Below, piece after piece: positions 1-8,941 of a stretch of DNA of 64,000 bases. The DNA comes from Gemmobacter caeni. Lineage in GTDB: Bacteria > Pseudomonadota > Alphaproteobacteria > Rhodobacterales > Rhodobacteraceae. Every line of letters starts with the position of its first letter. The stretch's first letter is position 1. The DNA is taken from positions 174,697 to 238,696 of the forward strand of contig NZ_QBKP01000008.1 of assembly GCF_003054195.1 (NCBI RefSeq), read 5' to 3'. A model generated the notes under the pieces. The model worked only from the letters and a program-made list of their open reading frames with translations. It made no database searches and was not told the DNA's origin. The position numbers and the translations under genes are program-made.

Positions 1-1
1 C

Positions 2-3000
2 GACGAACTGTCGCTGCGGGTCACCGCCGCAGAGGTGCGACTGGATGGTCAGGACGCATTGATTGAACTGAAAGCCGATGCGCTCACGGTGAACGGTATC
101 GAAGTCAGGCTCAATCAGGCCGAAGTGGACATTGACGCACTGGGCGCAGCTATCGCGCTGCGTGTGACCACCGCAGAGTTTCAGGCGGCCGAAAGCCGGC
201 TGACGGCTGCCGAAATCGTGCTGAACGCTCTGGACGTGCCGAGCATCACCGCCACGGTCACAGATCAGCGCGGTCTCGATGAATCCTTCGACGCCAGCGC
301 CTTCTCTTCGCTGGGTGCTCTGCTTGGGGGATATCGCGACCGGCAGAATACGCGCGAGGCGTTCGCATCGGCGCAGCAACAGCTGCGTGCCGTGGTCGAT
401 GAAAACTACGCCGCAGAGTCTTCTGCTCGACTGACCCTGGCAGCACTCGTCGATGATACGCGGGCCACGTTGCAGGTTGAACAGATCGCGCGTGCGACCG
501 CAGACGAGGCGATCTCCGTCCAGCTTACCAACCTTGATGCCTCGGTGACCGGCGTTTCAAGCAGCCTGAGTGCCAACTATTATACCAAGGCCCAGACTGA
601 CGCGGCGACGGCAGCCGCTACCCTTGCGCTCAAGAGCGAGATGGAAGGTGCCGGGGGCAGCATCGGCCTGCTGTCGGCAACCTTGTCGCAGGACTATTAC
701 ACCAAGGTTGCAGTCGATTTGCAGCTTGCGCAGGCATCCACGACCCTCACCTCGGGTTACGAGGGTGCGATCGAGGATGAAACCGCGTTCCGCAACCTCG
801 CCAATCTGCTGCAGGCCTATGATGCGATCAAGGGCCAGAGGCAGGCTCTCGCTTTCGCTCAGCAGCAAATCCGAACCGTGGTGGACGAAGGCTTCTCTGC
901 CGAAGCGACCGCGAGAACGCAGCTTGCCGCTCTGCTCGACAATACGCGCGCCACGCTTGAAGTGAACTATTACACGAGATCGCAGACGGATTCTGCGATC
1001 TCCACCGCGACGCTTGCGCTGGAAGCCGAATTGACCGGGCCGGACGGTATCGTCAGTCTGCTGGAAGCCTCGCTCGAACAGAACTACTATACCAAAGCAG
1101 CGACAGATTTTGCGATCGCGACTGCAACCCTTGCCCTGAAAAGCCAGATGGAGGGGCCGACCGGCAGCATCGGGCAACTGTCCGCCAACCTCACGCAAAA
1201 CTATTACACGAAGACCGCCGCTGATCTCGCGACGGCAGCGGCAACCCTTGCCCTGAAAAGCCAGATGGAGGGTGCCGGGGGCAGCATCGGGCAGTTGTCG
1301 GCCAATCTCTCGCAGAATTATTACACGAAGACTGCAGCAGATACCGCTACGGCGGCGGCAACCACCGCGCTGAAAAGTCAGATGGAAGGTGCCGGAGGCA
1401 GCATCGGACAACTGTCTGCCAATCTCTCGCAAAACTATTATACGAAGACTGCGACCGACAGCGCGATTTCCACGGCGACGACCACTCTGAAAAGTCAGAT
1501 GGAAGGTGCAGGGGGCAGCATCGGGCAACTGTCTGCCAATCTCTCGCAGAATTATTATACGAAGACTGCAGCAGATACCGCTACGGCGGCGGCTACCACC
1601 GCGCTGAAAAGCCAGATGGAAGGGTCAACCGGCAGCATCGGGCAACTGTCGGCCAACCTGTCTCAGAATTATTACACGAAGACCGCGGCTGACGTGGCGA
1701 TGGCTGCGGCCACCGCGACCTTGAAAAGTCAGATGGAAGGCGCCGGGGGCAGCATCGGGCAACTGTCTGCGACCCTGACCCAGAACTATTACACGAAGAC
1801 CGCGACTGACACTGCGATCTCGGCCGCTTTCACCACGTTGGAAAGCACGATCAATGGCGTGGGGGCGAACGTCGCGTCTCTTTCGGCCAATCTCTCGCAG
1901 AACTATTACACGAAGACTGCGGCAGACACTGCGATCTCTGCTGCAAACACGAGCCTGCGGAGCCAGATGGAAGGCTCCACCGGCAGTATCGGGCTGCTGT
2001 CTGCCAACCTGTCGCAAAACTATTATACGAAGACCGCAGCCAATACCGCGATCTCGAATGCAACCACCACGCTGAAAAGCCAGATGGAGGGCCCGACCGG
2101 CAGCATCGGGCAGTTGTCGGCAACCCTGAGCCAGAATTATTACACCAAAGCTGCTACCGACAGCGTGGTTGCCGGCGCTGTGACGACAATCAATACCTCG
2201 ATCGGGGATCTGAACGGCGACATCACTGATGTCCGGGCACTGCGTCTGAATAACCTGAACGGCACATCGTTCGGTACGCTGTTGCAGAACCTCGGCGTTG
2301 CGTCGAACGGGACATCCGCTTTCGTCACCAACGTCGGCACGGCGATCAGCGATCTTCAGGGGAATGCTTCTGCTGGCTATCTGATCAAGGCTCAGGCCGG
2401 GAACGCGGTGTCGTTGCTCGATCTGATTGCGGCCGACGGAAGCGGGGCTCCGGTTTCGATTGCAAAGATTTCGGCGCAAGACATCCTGCTGGAAGGTTCC
2501 GTCGCGGCATCGCAACTGGTTGTCACAGATTTCAGCGGCAACCTTGTGCCCAACCCGGCCTTCATTTTCGGGGATCTTCGCGGCTGGTCCGGGGTTCCGT
2601 CCAGCTTCTCGGTTGTGGCGAAAGGCGGTACACATTCGGCGCAGCAAGGTTCTCCGACCAAGAACATGCTTCGGATCGAAACGGATACCGGGACGACCCG
2701 CAGCGCCATGCTCGCATCTTTCCCGGTTGAAGGGGGGCAGACGTTCCGGTCCCGCTATCAATACGCCACGGGTGGCTCGTCTCGGGATGTTTCGCTTTCG
2801 CTGCGGTTCGCCTGGTACGATGCTGACGATGTGCAGATCAGCATTTCGACCGTCGCTGTCGCCAGCAATGCTTCCAACACTTCCTGGGTGACTTCGCCGC
2901 TGGGGCAGGCTGTCGCGCCGACGGGTGCAGCGAGAGTCGAAGTTTCGATGCGGCGTCTCTCCGGTGGCGCCGGCAATGCGTATCTGACCAACTTCGAAAT

Positions 3001-3595
3001 TATCCGCCAGCGCACCGGCTCCACGCTGCTGACACCGAACAGCATCACGACCGATCTCGTGACCACGGATGATTTTGTCGCATGGTCGACCGCTCTGTTT
3101 GGCGGGCTGATGGCCTCTACGAACTATGTCAGCGGGGAGAGCGGCTGGAGGATCAACGTCAACGGCGACGCCGAGTTCGGCACGCTGGCACTGCGCAAGA
3201 ATGCAATCACCGTGCCGGTGCGTTCCTACTCGCCGGATTTCGTCGATGTGACTTCCGACAGCAGCTGGACGACCGTCGCCCTGATCAAGGTGCGCAGAAC
3301 CGGCGTGGCGACCGAGTTCATGTTCACTTGTTCGCTTGACGGCTACGGTTCCGGCTCCGCTCAGTTCAGGTTGCTGCGAGGTACAAACAATGTCGTGCGC
3401 AGCGCAAGCGCGGTGACCGGGGAACGCGGCCGGCAGGCGCAGGTGGCCTTCGCAATGATCGACTGGGATGAAGGCACCGGCATGACCACCTACCGCATCC
3501 AGTGCAAGAAATCCGATCCGAACGTGACGGCGGGCTGGAACGCCAATCTTCGCGTGTTCCGTCGTTACTTCTCTGCGATCCAGTTCAGGAGATAA
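2..3595 (+). CDS. Tail-tip / receptor-binding protein with YYTK repeats (5' partial)
   Basis: The frame is already open at base 2, and the residues before the first start codon (GTG at 35) resemble the internal LRVTxAE motif, so the true start is upstream of the window. At least 1,186 residues. The centre has 13 copies of an [N/D]YYT[K/R] motif about 39 residues apart, alanine-rich and predicted helical or coiled coil, as in many long tail fibres. The C-terminal part carries a GWRINVNGDAEFG motif typical of lambda J-like tail-tip proteins. Expected role is host recognition at the tail tip. A broken relative with the same C-terminal motif lies at 51060-51975. Confidence 0.8.
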   Translation, partial: DELSLRVTAAEVRLDGQDALIELKADALTVNGIEVRLNQAEVDIDALGAAIALRVTTAEFQAAESRLTAAEIVLNALDVPSITATVTDQRGLDESFDASAFSSLGALLGGYRDRQNTREAFASAQQQLRAVVDENYAAESSARLTLAALVDDTRATLQVEQIARATADEAISVQLTNLDASVTGVSSSLSANYYTKAQTDAATAAATLALKSEMEGAGGSIGLLSATLSQDYYTKVAVDLQLAQASTTLTSGYEGAIEDETAFRNLANLLQAYDAIKGQRQALAFAQQQIRTVVDEGFSAEATARTQLAALLDNTRATLEVNYYTRSQTDSAISTATLALEAELTGPDGIVSLLEASLEQNYYTKAATDFAIATATLALKSQMEGPTGSIGQLSANLTQNYYTKTAADLATAAATLALKSQMEGAGGSIGQLSANLSQNYYTKTAADTATAAATTALKSQMEGAGGSIGQLSANLSQNYYTKTATDSAISTATTTLKSQMEGAGGSIGQLSANLSQNYYTKTAADTATAAATTALKSQMEGSTGSIGQLSANLSQNYYTKTAADVAMAAATATLKSQMEGAGGSIGQLSATLTQNYYTKTATDTAISAAFTTLESTINGVGANVASLSANLSQNYYTKTAADTAISAANTSLRSQMEGSTGSIGLLSANLSQNYYTKTAANTAISNATTTLKSQMEGPTGSIGQLSATLSQNYYTKAATDSVVAGAVTTINTSIGDLNGDITDVRALRLNNLNGTSFGTLLQNLGVASNGTSAFVTNVGTAISDLQGNASAGYLIKAQAGNAVSLLDLIAADGSGAPVSIAKISAQDILLEGSVAASQLVVTDFSGNLVPNPAFIFGDLRGWSGVPSSFSVVAKGGTHSAQQGSPTKNMLRIETDTGTTRSAMLASFPVEGGQTFRSRYQYATGGSSRDVSLSLRFAWYDADDVQISISTVAVASNASNTSWVTSPLGQAVAPTGAARVEVSMRRLSGGAGNAYLTNFEIIRQRTGSTLLTPNSITTDLVTTDDFVAWSTALFGGLMASTNYVSGESGWRINVNGDAEFGTLALRKNAITVPVRSYSPDFVDVTSDSSWTTVALIKVRRTGVATEFMFTCSLDGYGSGSAQFRLLRGTNNVVRSASAVTGERGRQAQVAFAMIDWDEGTGMTTYRIQCKKSDPNVTAGWNANLRVFRRYFSAIQFRR
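1082..2164 (+). repeat. 117-bp tandem repeat inside the tail-tip gene
   Basis: Ten successive NYYTK codon blocks start at exactly 117-bp spacing (1082, 1199, 1316, 1433, 1550, 1667, 1784, 1901, 2018, 2135). Each unit encodes 39 residues with the pattern NYYTK-x-A-x-D, then KSQMEG, then GSIGQLSA. Three more diverged copies lie upstream. Such in-frame repeats can expand or contract by recombination and change fibre length. Confidence 0.9.
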
Positions 3596-3596
3596 A

Positions 3597-4052
3597 ATGC
3601 CAGCCTTCATCGTCTATTCATCCCTTGAAGGGGGAACTGATCGCACTGTCATCCGGTACGGGGAGGCACCGGCAGAAGACATCGAGGATCAGGCCGGAAC
3701 AAATGAGATCGCCGTGGCGGTGCTCGCCTCGCAACTGGATAATTTCTACACCTATGCCCGCATCGTTGAGGACGCTCCCGAGAACACGAGCGGCAGCTAT
3801 GTGGCGCAGATCAAGTATTATCCAGGTGACCAGTCGTTCGGTTTCTTCATCGGCTCCAGCATCAGTTCCGACATCACAGTGAAGCAGCAACGCGACATTC
3901 TGCTTGCGGACAGCGACTGGACGCAGCTTGCCGATGCCCCGTTGACCGCGACCAAGAAGGCGCAGTGGGCGACGTACCGGCAGGCTTTGCGGGACATTTC
4001 TTCGCAGCCCGGCTACCCCGGCAGCGTGACCTGGCCCACACCGCCCTCATAA
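3597..4052 (+). CDS. Tail assembly chaperone-like protein (Phage_tail_APC type)
   Basis: 151 residues, starting 1 base after the tail-tip stop codon, so almost certainly co-translated with it. The C-terminal third (about 95-150) has the pattern RDxLLAxSDWTQLxDAPL followed by KAQWATYRQALRDI and QPGYP, which is typical of small proteins that follow tail fibre genes and assist fibre folding or assembly. The N-terminal part is not recognised. Family placement is from motif memory. Confidence 0.65.
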   Translation: MPAFIVYSSLEGGTDRTVIRYGEAPAEDIEDQAGTNEIAVAVLASQLDNFYTYARIVEDAPENTSGSYVAQIKYYPGDQSFGFFIGSSISSDITVKQQRDILLADSDWTQLADAPLTATKKAQWATYRQALRDISSQPGYPGSVTWPTPPS

Positions 4053-4125
4053 TCACTTATTAGTGGAAACTCACTCTGTAATGGTGTAACTCTTGACCTA
4101 ACTTTGTGGGCGAGAGGTTTCCAGC

Positions 4126-5346
4126 ATGGCGTGGTATCGCACCGGAACGGTGGCCGTAACGAACGGCAGCGCGACCGTGACAGGCACGAGTACACAATGG
4201 GTGTCGGCGGCCAAGACGGGCGATGCCATTCATCTTCCTGACGGTCGGATTTACGAGATCCTGACCATCAATTCCAATACCTCGATCACGCTGGCGACGA
4301 ACTATCTCGGGACCACCGCCAGCGGGCAAGGCTATGCCATTCAGCCGACGCGGGGCGTTGTGCAGAATGTCTACGATCTGCTGGTCTCCTATATGTCGTC
4401 GCTGTCGGCGCAACAGGATGGCCCGCTGTCTGGTCGTTTCGGTGACGGCACCGCTTCGGCCCCCGGCATCACCTTCCTCTCGGATCAGGATACCGGCCTC
4501 TATCGTCCGAGCGCAAACCAGCTTGCAGCCGTGACGAGTGGTGTCATGCGCTGGCTTCTCACGACCACGGGCTTCACGCTGAACCTGCCGATGACAGGCA
4601 CCGCCGTGACCCAGAACGACAAGGATACCACGGCCGGGCGGCTGCACAGGACCGATGACAATATCCTGTTCCATGCCCTGCGCCGGTTCGGCGGCTATTA
4701 TCCGGCCGGGGGCAGTGCAAATATCGACACTGCTGTAGCTGGTGATGCGGGGCTGTATGATGCCACACTCGCAGGGACATTTCCCGCTGCATCAGGTTTT
4801 TGGTGGATCACCTCGCAGGCGATATATTCGGGAACGGCACTGTTACAACGCGCCATTCGTTACACCGGAGTGGGTACGCCACCGGCGACGGCAGATGAAT
4901 ATATGCGTATCCGGGCAAACGACGGCACATGGGGCGCCTGGCGGCGGGTCTACAATAGCGGATCGGTTGTCGGTCCAGTCAGTCAGTCAGGCGGTGTGCC
5001 TACCGGGGCGCTGATCGAGCGCGGCAGCAATGCCAATGGAGAATACGTCCGCTTTGCCGATGGCACCCAGATCTGTACTGCTCAGAGGATTGATACTACC
5101 GGATTAACGGTGGCAGAGGGGCCATTCTACATCTCACCTAATGATCTGACGTGGACTTTTCCCGCGAGCTTCGTCGCCGGTCCTTCCGTGAATATCATGG
5201 GTTCTCGGAGTGACCGCTTTGGTGGCGCGTTCTTGCGAGGGGCATCGTCAACGACAGGACAAGGCTTCCGTCTATTTTCAACGGTCGCATTATCAGCATC
5301 AGTGAACCTACCGCACTCGTGCATCGCCATCGGCCGCTGGTTCTGA
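4126..5346 (+). CDS. Tail fibre protein with pyocin-knob-like region
   Basis: 406 residues. The N-terminus (MAWYRTGTVAVTNGSATVTG) is the usual opening of a family of phage fibre proteins that attach to the tail. Residues about 105-125 contain a SAPGITFLSDQDTGLYRPS segment common in fibre shafts. Residues about 205-275 (WWITSQAIYSG, then YMRIRANDGTWGAWRRVYNS) match the pyocin-knob pattern. The C-terminus may fold as a receptor-binding tip. A 73-bp gap with no visible terminator separates it from the upstream gene. Confidence 0.75.
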   Translation: MAWYRTGTVAVTNGSATVTGTSTQWVSAAKTGDAIHLPDGRIYEILTINSNTSITLATNYLGTTASGQGYAIQPTRGVVQNVYDLLVSYMSSLSAQQDGPLSGRFGDGTASAPGITFLSDQDTGLYRPSANQLAAVTSGVMRWLLTTTGFTLNLPMTGTAVTQNDKDTTAGRLHRTDDNILFHALRRFGGYYPAGGSANIDTAVAGDAGLYDATLAGTFPAASGFWWITSQAIYSGTALLQRAIRYTGVGTPPATADEYMRIRANDGTWGAWRRVYNSGSVVGPVSQSGGVPTGALIERGSNANGEYVRFADGTQICTAQRIDTTGLTVAEGPFYISPNDLTWTFPASFVAGPSVNIMGSRSDRFGGAFLRGASSTTGQGFRLFSTVALSASVNLPHSCIAIGRWF

Positions 5347-5356
5347 GGGATATACC

Positions 5357-6049
5357 ATGGACATCGTTTTTTCGCCTCTCCGCAGCGACGACAGCCTCTC
5401 GCTTCACGTCTCGGGCGACACCGTTACCTTCAACGGCATTTCGTTCAATTTCTCGCAGATCGCGGAAGGAGAAATTCTCCCCGCCTCCGCAGTCGGTTGC
5501 AACATGCTGAAAGGGAACGTCACCCGGAGCGGCGGTGCGTTGCAGCTGGAAATCCTGCTGCCCTATTCGCCCGCGGGGGATGTGAACGGGGATGGCGAGA
5601 TCACCGATATGGATGTGCCGGAAGCAATCCGGTTCCCGGCCCCGCTGTCGATCTCTGAAAATGGTCCGATCTCTGCGCCGGGTCTTTCCGAGCATCAGGG
5701 TATCACGGGGCAGGGGACAATCGACTGGTCCAAATTGGTGACCGTCGCACATCAGAAGCAGGATCGCCTGAACGAATGGCGCGCTTCCACTTCGATCCCG
5801 AAGCTGGAACTGCTTCTGAACCTGGTGAAAGCCGAAATCATCTCGGAAGAAAGCGCGATGTCGTCGGACATCCCTGCCGAGTTCGTGCCGATCATCGACG
5901 CGATGCCCAATCCGCCGCGCGCTGAAATTCGCATTCGCTGGGCGCATCTCGTCGATGTGCCTCGCTCCAGCCCGTTCGTCGGCATCGTGCAGAACGCATT
6001 CGGCTGGACTGATGAAACCGTCGACGGGCTGTTCGGCTGGGAGGACTGA
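5357..6049 (+). CDS. Unknown tail-region protein with one EF-hand-like loop
   Basis: 230 residues, not recognised as a family. Preceded by a GAGGGA ribosome binding site; its stop overlaps the ATG of the next tail gene (TGATG). Around residues 76-88 it has DVNGDGEITDMD, an acidic loop matching the EF-hand/dockerin calcium-binding consensus. There is only one such loop, so it may be a structural metal site. Position between the fibre and baseplate-like genes suggests a virion or tail-assembly role. Confidence 0.6.
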   Translation: MDIVFSPLRSDDSLSLHVSGDTVTFNGISFNFSQIAEGEILPASAVGCNMLKGNVTRSGGALQLEILLPYSPAGDVNGDGEITDMDVPEAIRFPAPLSISENGPISAPGLSEHQGITGQGTIDWSKLVTVAHQKQDRLNEWRASTSIPKLELLLNLVKAEIISEESAMSSDIPAEFVPIIDAMPNPPRAEIRIRWAHLVDVPRSSPFVGIVQNAFGWTDETVDGLFGWED

Positions 6050-8493
6050 TGAGCTTCAGCATCATCGAAGCCAGCCGGACTCTGAAGCGCCCCGTGAACC
6101 TTTACCTGTTCAAGGGCGCCGATCCCACGCTTGAATCCATGGTCCGGTCGATGGTGATGATCCCGGGCACCACGCAGTTCGGTTACGGGACCACCAAAGT
6201 CACGACCGACGACGTGCCGATGAACTTCCTCAACGGCAGCGAACTCAGCGATATCGAAGTGTCGCTGAACGATCTTCTCTCCGTCGCCCCGGACCTTGTG
6301 TCGGTCACACTGGTTGTCGCCTGGCACGGCACGGACTTGCGCTGCGGGTCGTGCCAGATCGTGCCCAAGGTAGAATCCGCAACCGGGGCAGACAGCCCTT
6401 ACGTCTGGACTGTGGGGAATGTCACCCGCGGCAACGCGCAAGTGGTCTCACAGATCAGCAGCAAGCCTGCAATCGGCGGGGCGCCATCAGATCGCTCGAT
6501 CTTCGAAGCGATTGCTGCGATCAAGGCGCGCGGGCTGAAGGTGACGCTTTACCCGTTCATCATCATGGATATCCCCAGCGGGAACAGCCTGACGGACCCT
6601 TACGGTGGCGTTCGGCAGGCAGCCTACCCTTGGCGCGGTCGGATTACCTGCAACCCTGCACCCGGTCAGCCGTCCACCGTCGACGGAACGTCCGGTGCGC
6701 AGACGCAGGTGAACTCGTTCTTCGGAGTGGCGGCGTCCAACCAATTCTCATGGGACGCGACAAACAAGAAGGTCAACTACAGCGGCCCGGTCGAATGGGG
6801 CCTGCGCCGGTTCGTCCTGCACATGGCAACCATCGCGAAAGCTGCCGGTGGGGTGGATGATTTCCTTGTAGGCTCGGAACTTGTCGGGCTGACCAGGGTG
6901 CGTGCCAGCGGCAATACCTATCCTGCCGTCTCGGCTCTGGCTTCGCTGGTCACCAACACCAAATCCTACCTGCCCGGAACGCGCGTCAGCTATGCGGCCG
7001 ACTGGTCGGAATATCACTCGCATCAGCCTGCGGGCGGCGGTCTCGTGTTCAACATGGACCAGCTTTGGGCTGCCTGCGATTTCGTGGCGATCGACAATTA
7101 TCTGCCGCTGACCGACTGGCGCAACAGCGGGTCGAACATCGACTCCGAGATCGCCTTTTCTCCCTACGACGAAACCTATCTGCGCGATAACATCGAAGGC
7201 GGCGAATACTACGACTGGTATTACGCCTCGTCGAATGATCGCACCAATCAGACGAGGACGCCCATCGACCACTGGCGGTGGCGGCAGAAGGATATCCGCT
7301 CGTGGTGGAAGAATAACCACTACAATGTTTCTGCGGCAGGGGTCGTCAGCACCACGGCGACCTCCTGGACGGCTCAAGGGAAGCCGGTTGTATTCACGGA
7401 ACTCGGCTGCCCTGCGGTGAACCTCGGGGCCAATCAGCCGAACGTCTTCGTCGATGCCAAGTCGTCCGAAAGCGCGGTGCCCTATTTCTCGAACGGAAAT
7501 CAGGATCCGGCGATGCAGCGCGCCTACATCGAGGCGTGGCTTTCCTATTGGCGCGTCTACAACGAACCCGGTTTCATCGAATACGACAGCATCGGGCTGT
7601 GGGCATGGGACGCTCGCCCCTATCCGACATTCCCTTCGCGGTCTGATTTCTGGGGCGACAGTGACAACTGGCTGAAAGGTCACTGGCTCACCGGCAGACT
7701 GGTGCCGGGCCGGGCCATCGAGTCCAGCTTCTCGCAGTTTTTCGCTTTCACCAATGCGGAAAAGCCGGTGATGCGGGATGGCATTACCTTCCAGCCGTGG
7801 CCGGTTGAGCATGGTGACTTTTCGCAGGACGGCACGCTCGACAAATCCGGCCTCGACGTGACGCTTGCCGTCGGCACCGGGATCGACGCCCTGTTCAGCG
7901 CAGGGGCTCCGAGCGGTGTGCTGAATCTGATCATCTACAAGGGGCATCACGGGCTCGGCTCTGATGCGAAAAACTGGCCGGTGGAATGGAGCGGTCAGGT
8001 TGCCGGCGTCAGCTTCAAGAACAACAACCGCCTGACCGTCAGCGCGCAGTCGATCGCCACTTCCATGTCCCGGCCCGGTCTGCGCCGCAATTACCAGTTG
8101 CATTGCCCCCATGCGCTCTACGGGGAATCCTGCCGGGCGTCACTGCGGAACGCAAGTGCACTGGTGACGATCTCCGGTGCGACCTCCACCTATGTGGCCC
8201 TGAGTTCGGCGCCGCCAGTCGCGCGCGGAAAATATGCAGGCGGCCTGCTGTTCTGGACAGATGCAAACGGCACCCGCCAGGTGCGGACTATCCTCAGCAT
8301 TTCTGCCACCAACCGGGTCAATGTGCGAGGGATCATCTCCGGTCTGTCGTCCGGGGACGAAGTGACGATCGCTCTGGGCTGCAATCGGAAAATGAATGAT
8401 TGCCGGGATTTGCACGGGAACATTCTGAACTTCGGCGGGCAGCCCTTCATTCCGCTGCAAAGCCCGGTGTCCAGCACCTCCATCTTCTATTGA
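6049..8493 (+). CDS. GTA-like TIM-barrel tail protein fused to BR0599/DUF2163 domain
   Basis: 814 residues. Residues about 150-520 look like the TIM-barrel domain of the gene transfer agent 'megatron' tail protein (FLVGSELVGLTRVR; YAADWSEY; FVAIDNYLPLTDW; VVFTELGCPAVN, with a Glu after the strand as in glycosidase folds). Residues about 575-814 match the phage BR0599/DUF2163 family, ending in a cysteine-bearing GCNRKMNDCRD segment followed by NFGGQPFIP. In gene transfer agents these are separate proteins. Likely a baseplate-hub protein that may cut or bind cell-surface glycans. The start overlaps the upstream stop. Confidence 0.75.
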   Translation: MSFSIIEASRTLKRPVNLYLFKGADPTLESMVRSMVMIPGTTQFGYGTTKVTTDDVPMNFLNGSELSDIEVSLNDLLSVAPDLVSVTLVVAWHGTDLRCGSCQIVPKVESATGADSPYVWTVGNVTRGNAQVVSQISSKPAIGGAPSDRSIFEAIAAIKARGLKVTLYPFIIMDIPSGNSLTDPYGGVRQAAYPWRGRITCNPAPGQPSTVDGTSGAQTQVNSFFGVAASNQFSWDATNKKVNYSGPVEWGLRRFVLHMATIAKAAGGVDDFLVGSELVGLTRVRASGNTYPAVSALASLVTNTKSYLPGTRVSYAADWSEYHSHQPAGGGLVFNMDQLWAACDFVAIDNYLPLTDWRNSGSNIDSEIAFSPYDETYLRDNIEGGEYYDWYYASSNDRTNQTRTPIDHWRWRQKDIRSWWKNNHYNVSAAGVVSTTATSWTAQGKPVVFTELGCPAVNLGANQPNVFVDAKSSESAVPYFSNGNQDPAMQRAYIEAWLSYWRVYNEPGFIEYDSIGLWAWDARPYPTFPSRSDFWGDSDNWLKGHWLTGRLVPGRAIESSFSQFFAFTNAEKPVMRDGITFQPWPVEHGDFSQDGTLDKSGLDVTLAVGTGIDALFSAGAPSGVLNLIIYKGHHGLGSDAKNWPVEWSGQVAGVSFKNNNRLTVSAQSIATSMSRPGLRRNYQLHCPHALYGESCRASLRNASALVTISGATSTYVALSSAPPVARGKYAGGLLFWTDANGTRQVRTILSISATNRVNVRGIISGLSSGDEVTIALGCNRKMNDCRDLHGNILNFGGQPFIPLQSPVSSTSIFY

Positions 8494-8501
8494 GGTGAAT
8501 C

Positions 8502-8741
8502 ATGCCGTTTCAGTTGCTGCCTCTGCTGTTCAATGTGCTGATCGGCTTCGCCATCCAGTTGATCGGCTACATGTTCATGCCTCGCCCGAAGGGTCCGAAG
8601 CCTGACGAGCTGAAAGATGCCGAGAGCCCGACAGCCGAAGCGGGAATGCCGATCCCGGTGCCGTTCGGGGACATCACCATCACAGGGGTGAATTATCTCT
8701 GGACCGGAGAGAAGGAGACGACGGTGGAGAAGGTCAAATGA
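8502..8741 (+). CDS. Small tail-assembly membrane protein
   Basis: 79 residues. Residues 5-27 form one hydrophobic membrane segment, followed by a MPRPKGPKP proline-lysine stretch and PTAEAGMPIPVPFG. The pattern 'membrane helix, PKP, PTA, IPVxFG' recurs in small proteins encoded just before tail-tip genes, and they are thought to assist tail-tip assembly. The stop overlaps the next start (ATGA). Confidence 0.6.
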   Translation: MPFQLLPLLFNVLIGFAIQLIGYMFMPRPKGPKPDELKDAESPTAEAGMPIPVPFGDITITGVNYLWTGEKETTVEKVK

Positions 8742-8941
8742 CCGACAGGATAACCGTCGACGATCTGCGGAAGGTGACGCTCTGCGTCAAAGGGCTGCGG
8801 CGATATTTCAATGAACGAGGTCTGGATTTCAAGGACTTCGTGAAGAACGGAATGACGGTCGAAGATGCCATGCTGCACGGTGACGAGGCGTTCATTCGGC
8901 GGGTGATCGAGATGAAAGGGCAGGGCGATGGGGAGCAGTAA
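8738..8941 (+). CDS. Conserved-looking small phage protein, unknown function
   Basis: 67 residues, no signal peptide or membrane helix. Begins with an ATGA overlap on the previous gene, and its end overlaps the following tail gene by 14 bases, so it is translated as part of a tightly packed tail operon. The sequence (VTLCVKGLRRYFNERGLDFKDFV) has the look of a small helical chaperone or adaptor. No family assigned. Confidence 0.6.
   Translation: MTDRITVDDLRKVTLCVKGLRRYFNERGLDFKDFVKNGMTVEDAMLHGDEAFIRRVIEMKGQGDGEQ

Noticed and set aside
1082..2164. 117-bp tail repeat as a regulatory or CRISPR-like repeat
   Set aside because: It is in frame, divisible by three and encodes a known fibre motif, so it is protein repeat DNA.
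557..3610. Long minus-strand ORFs opposite the tail-tip gene (323 and 661 codons)
   Set aside because: They mirror the repetitive GC-rich coding strand, have no ribosome binding sites, and oppose the tail operon.
6748..8112. 454-codon minus-strand ORF
   Set aside because: Antisense to the TIM-barrel gene, whose domains are recognisable; antisense frames stay open because of GC-rich third positions.
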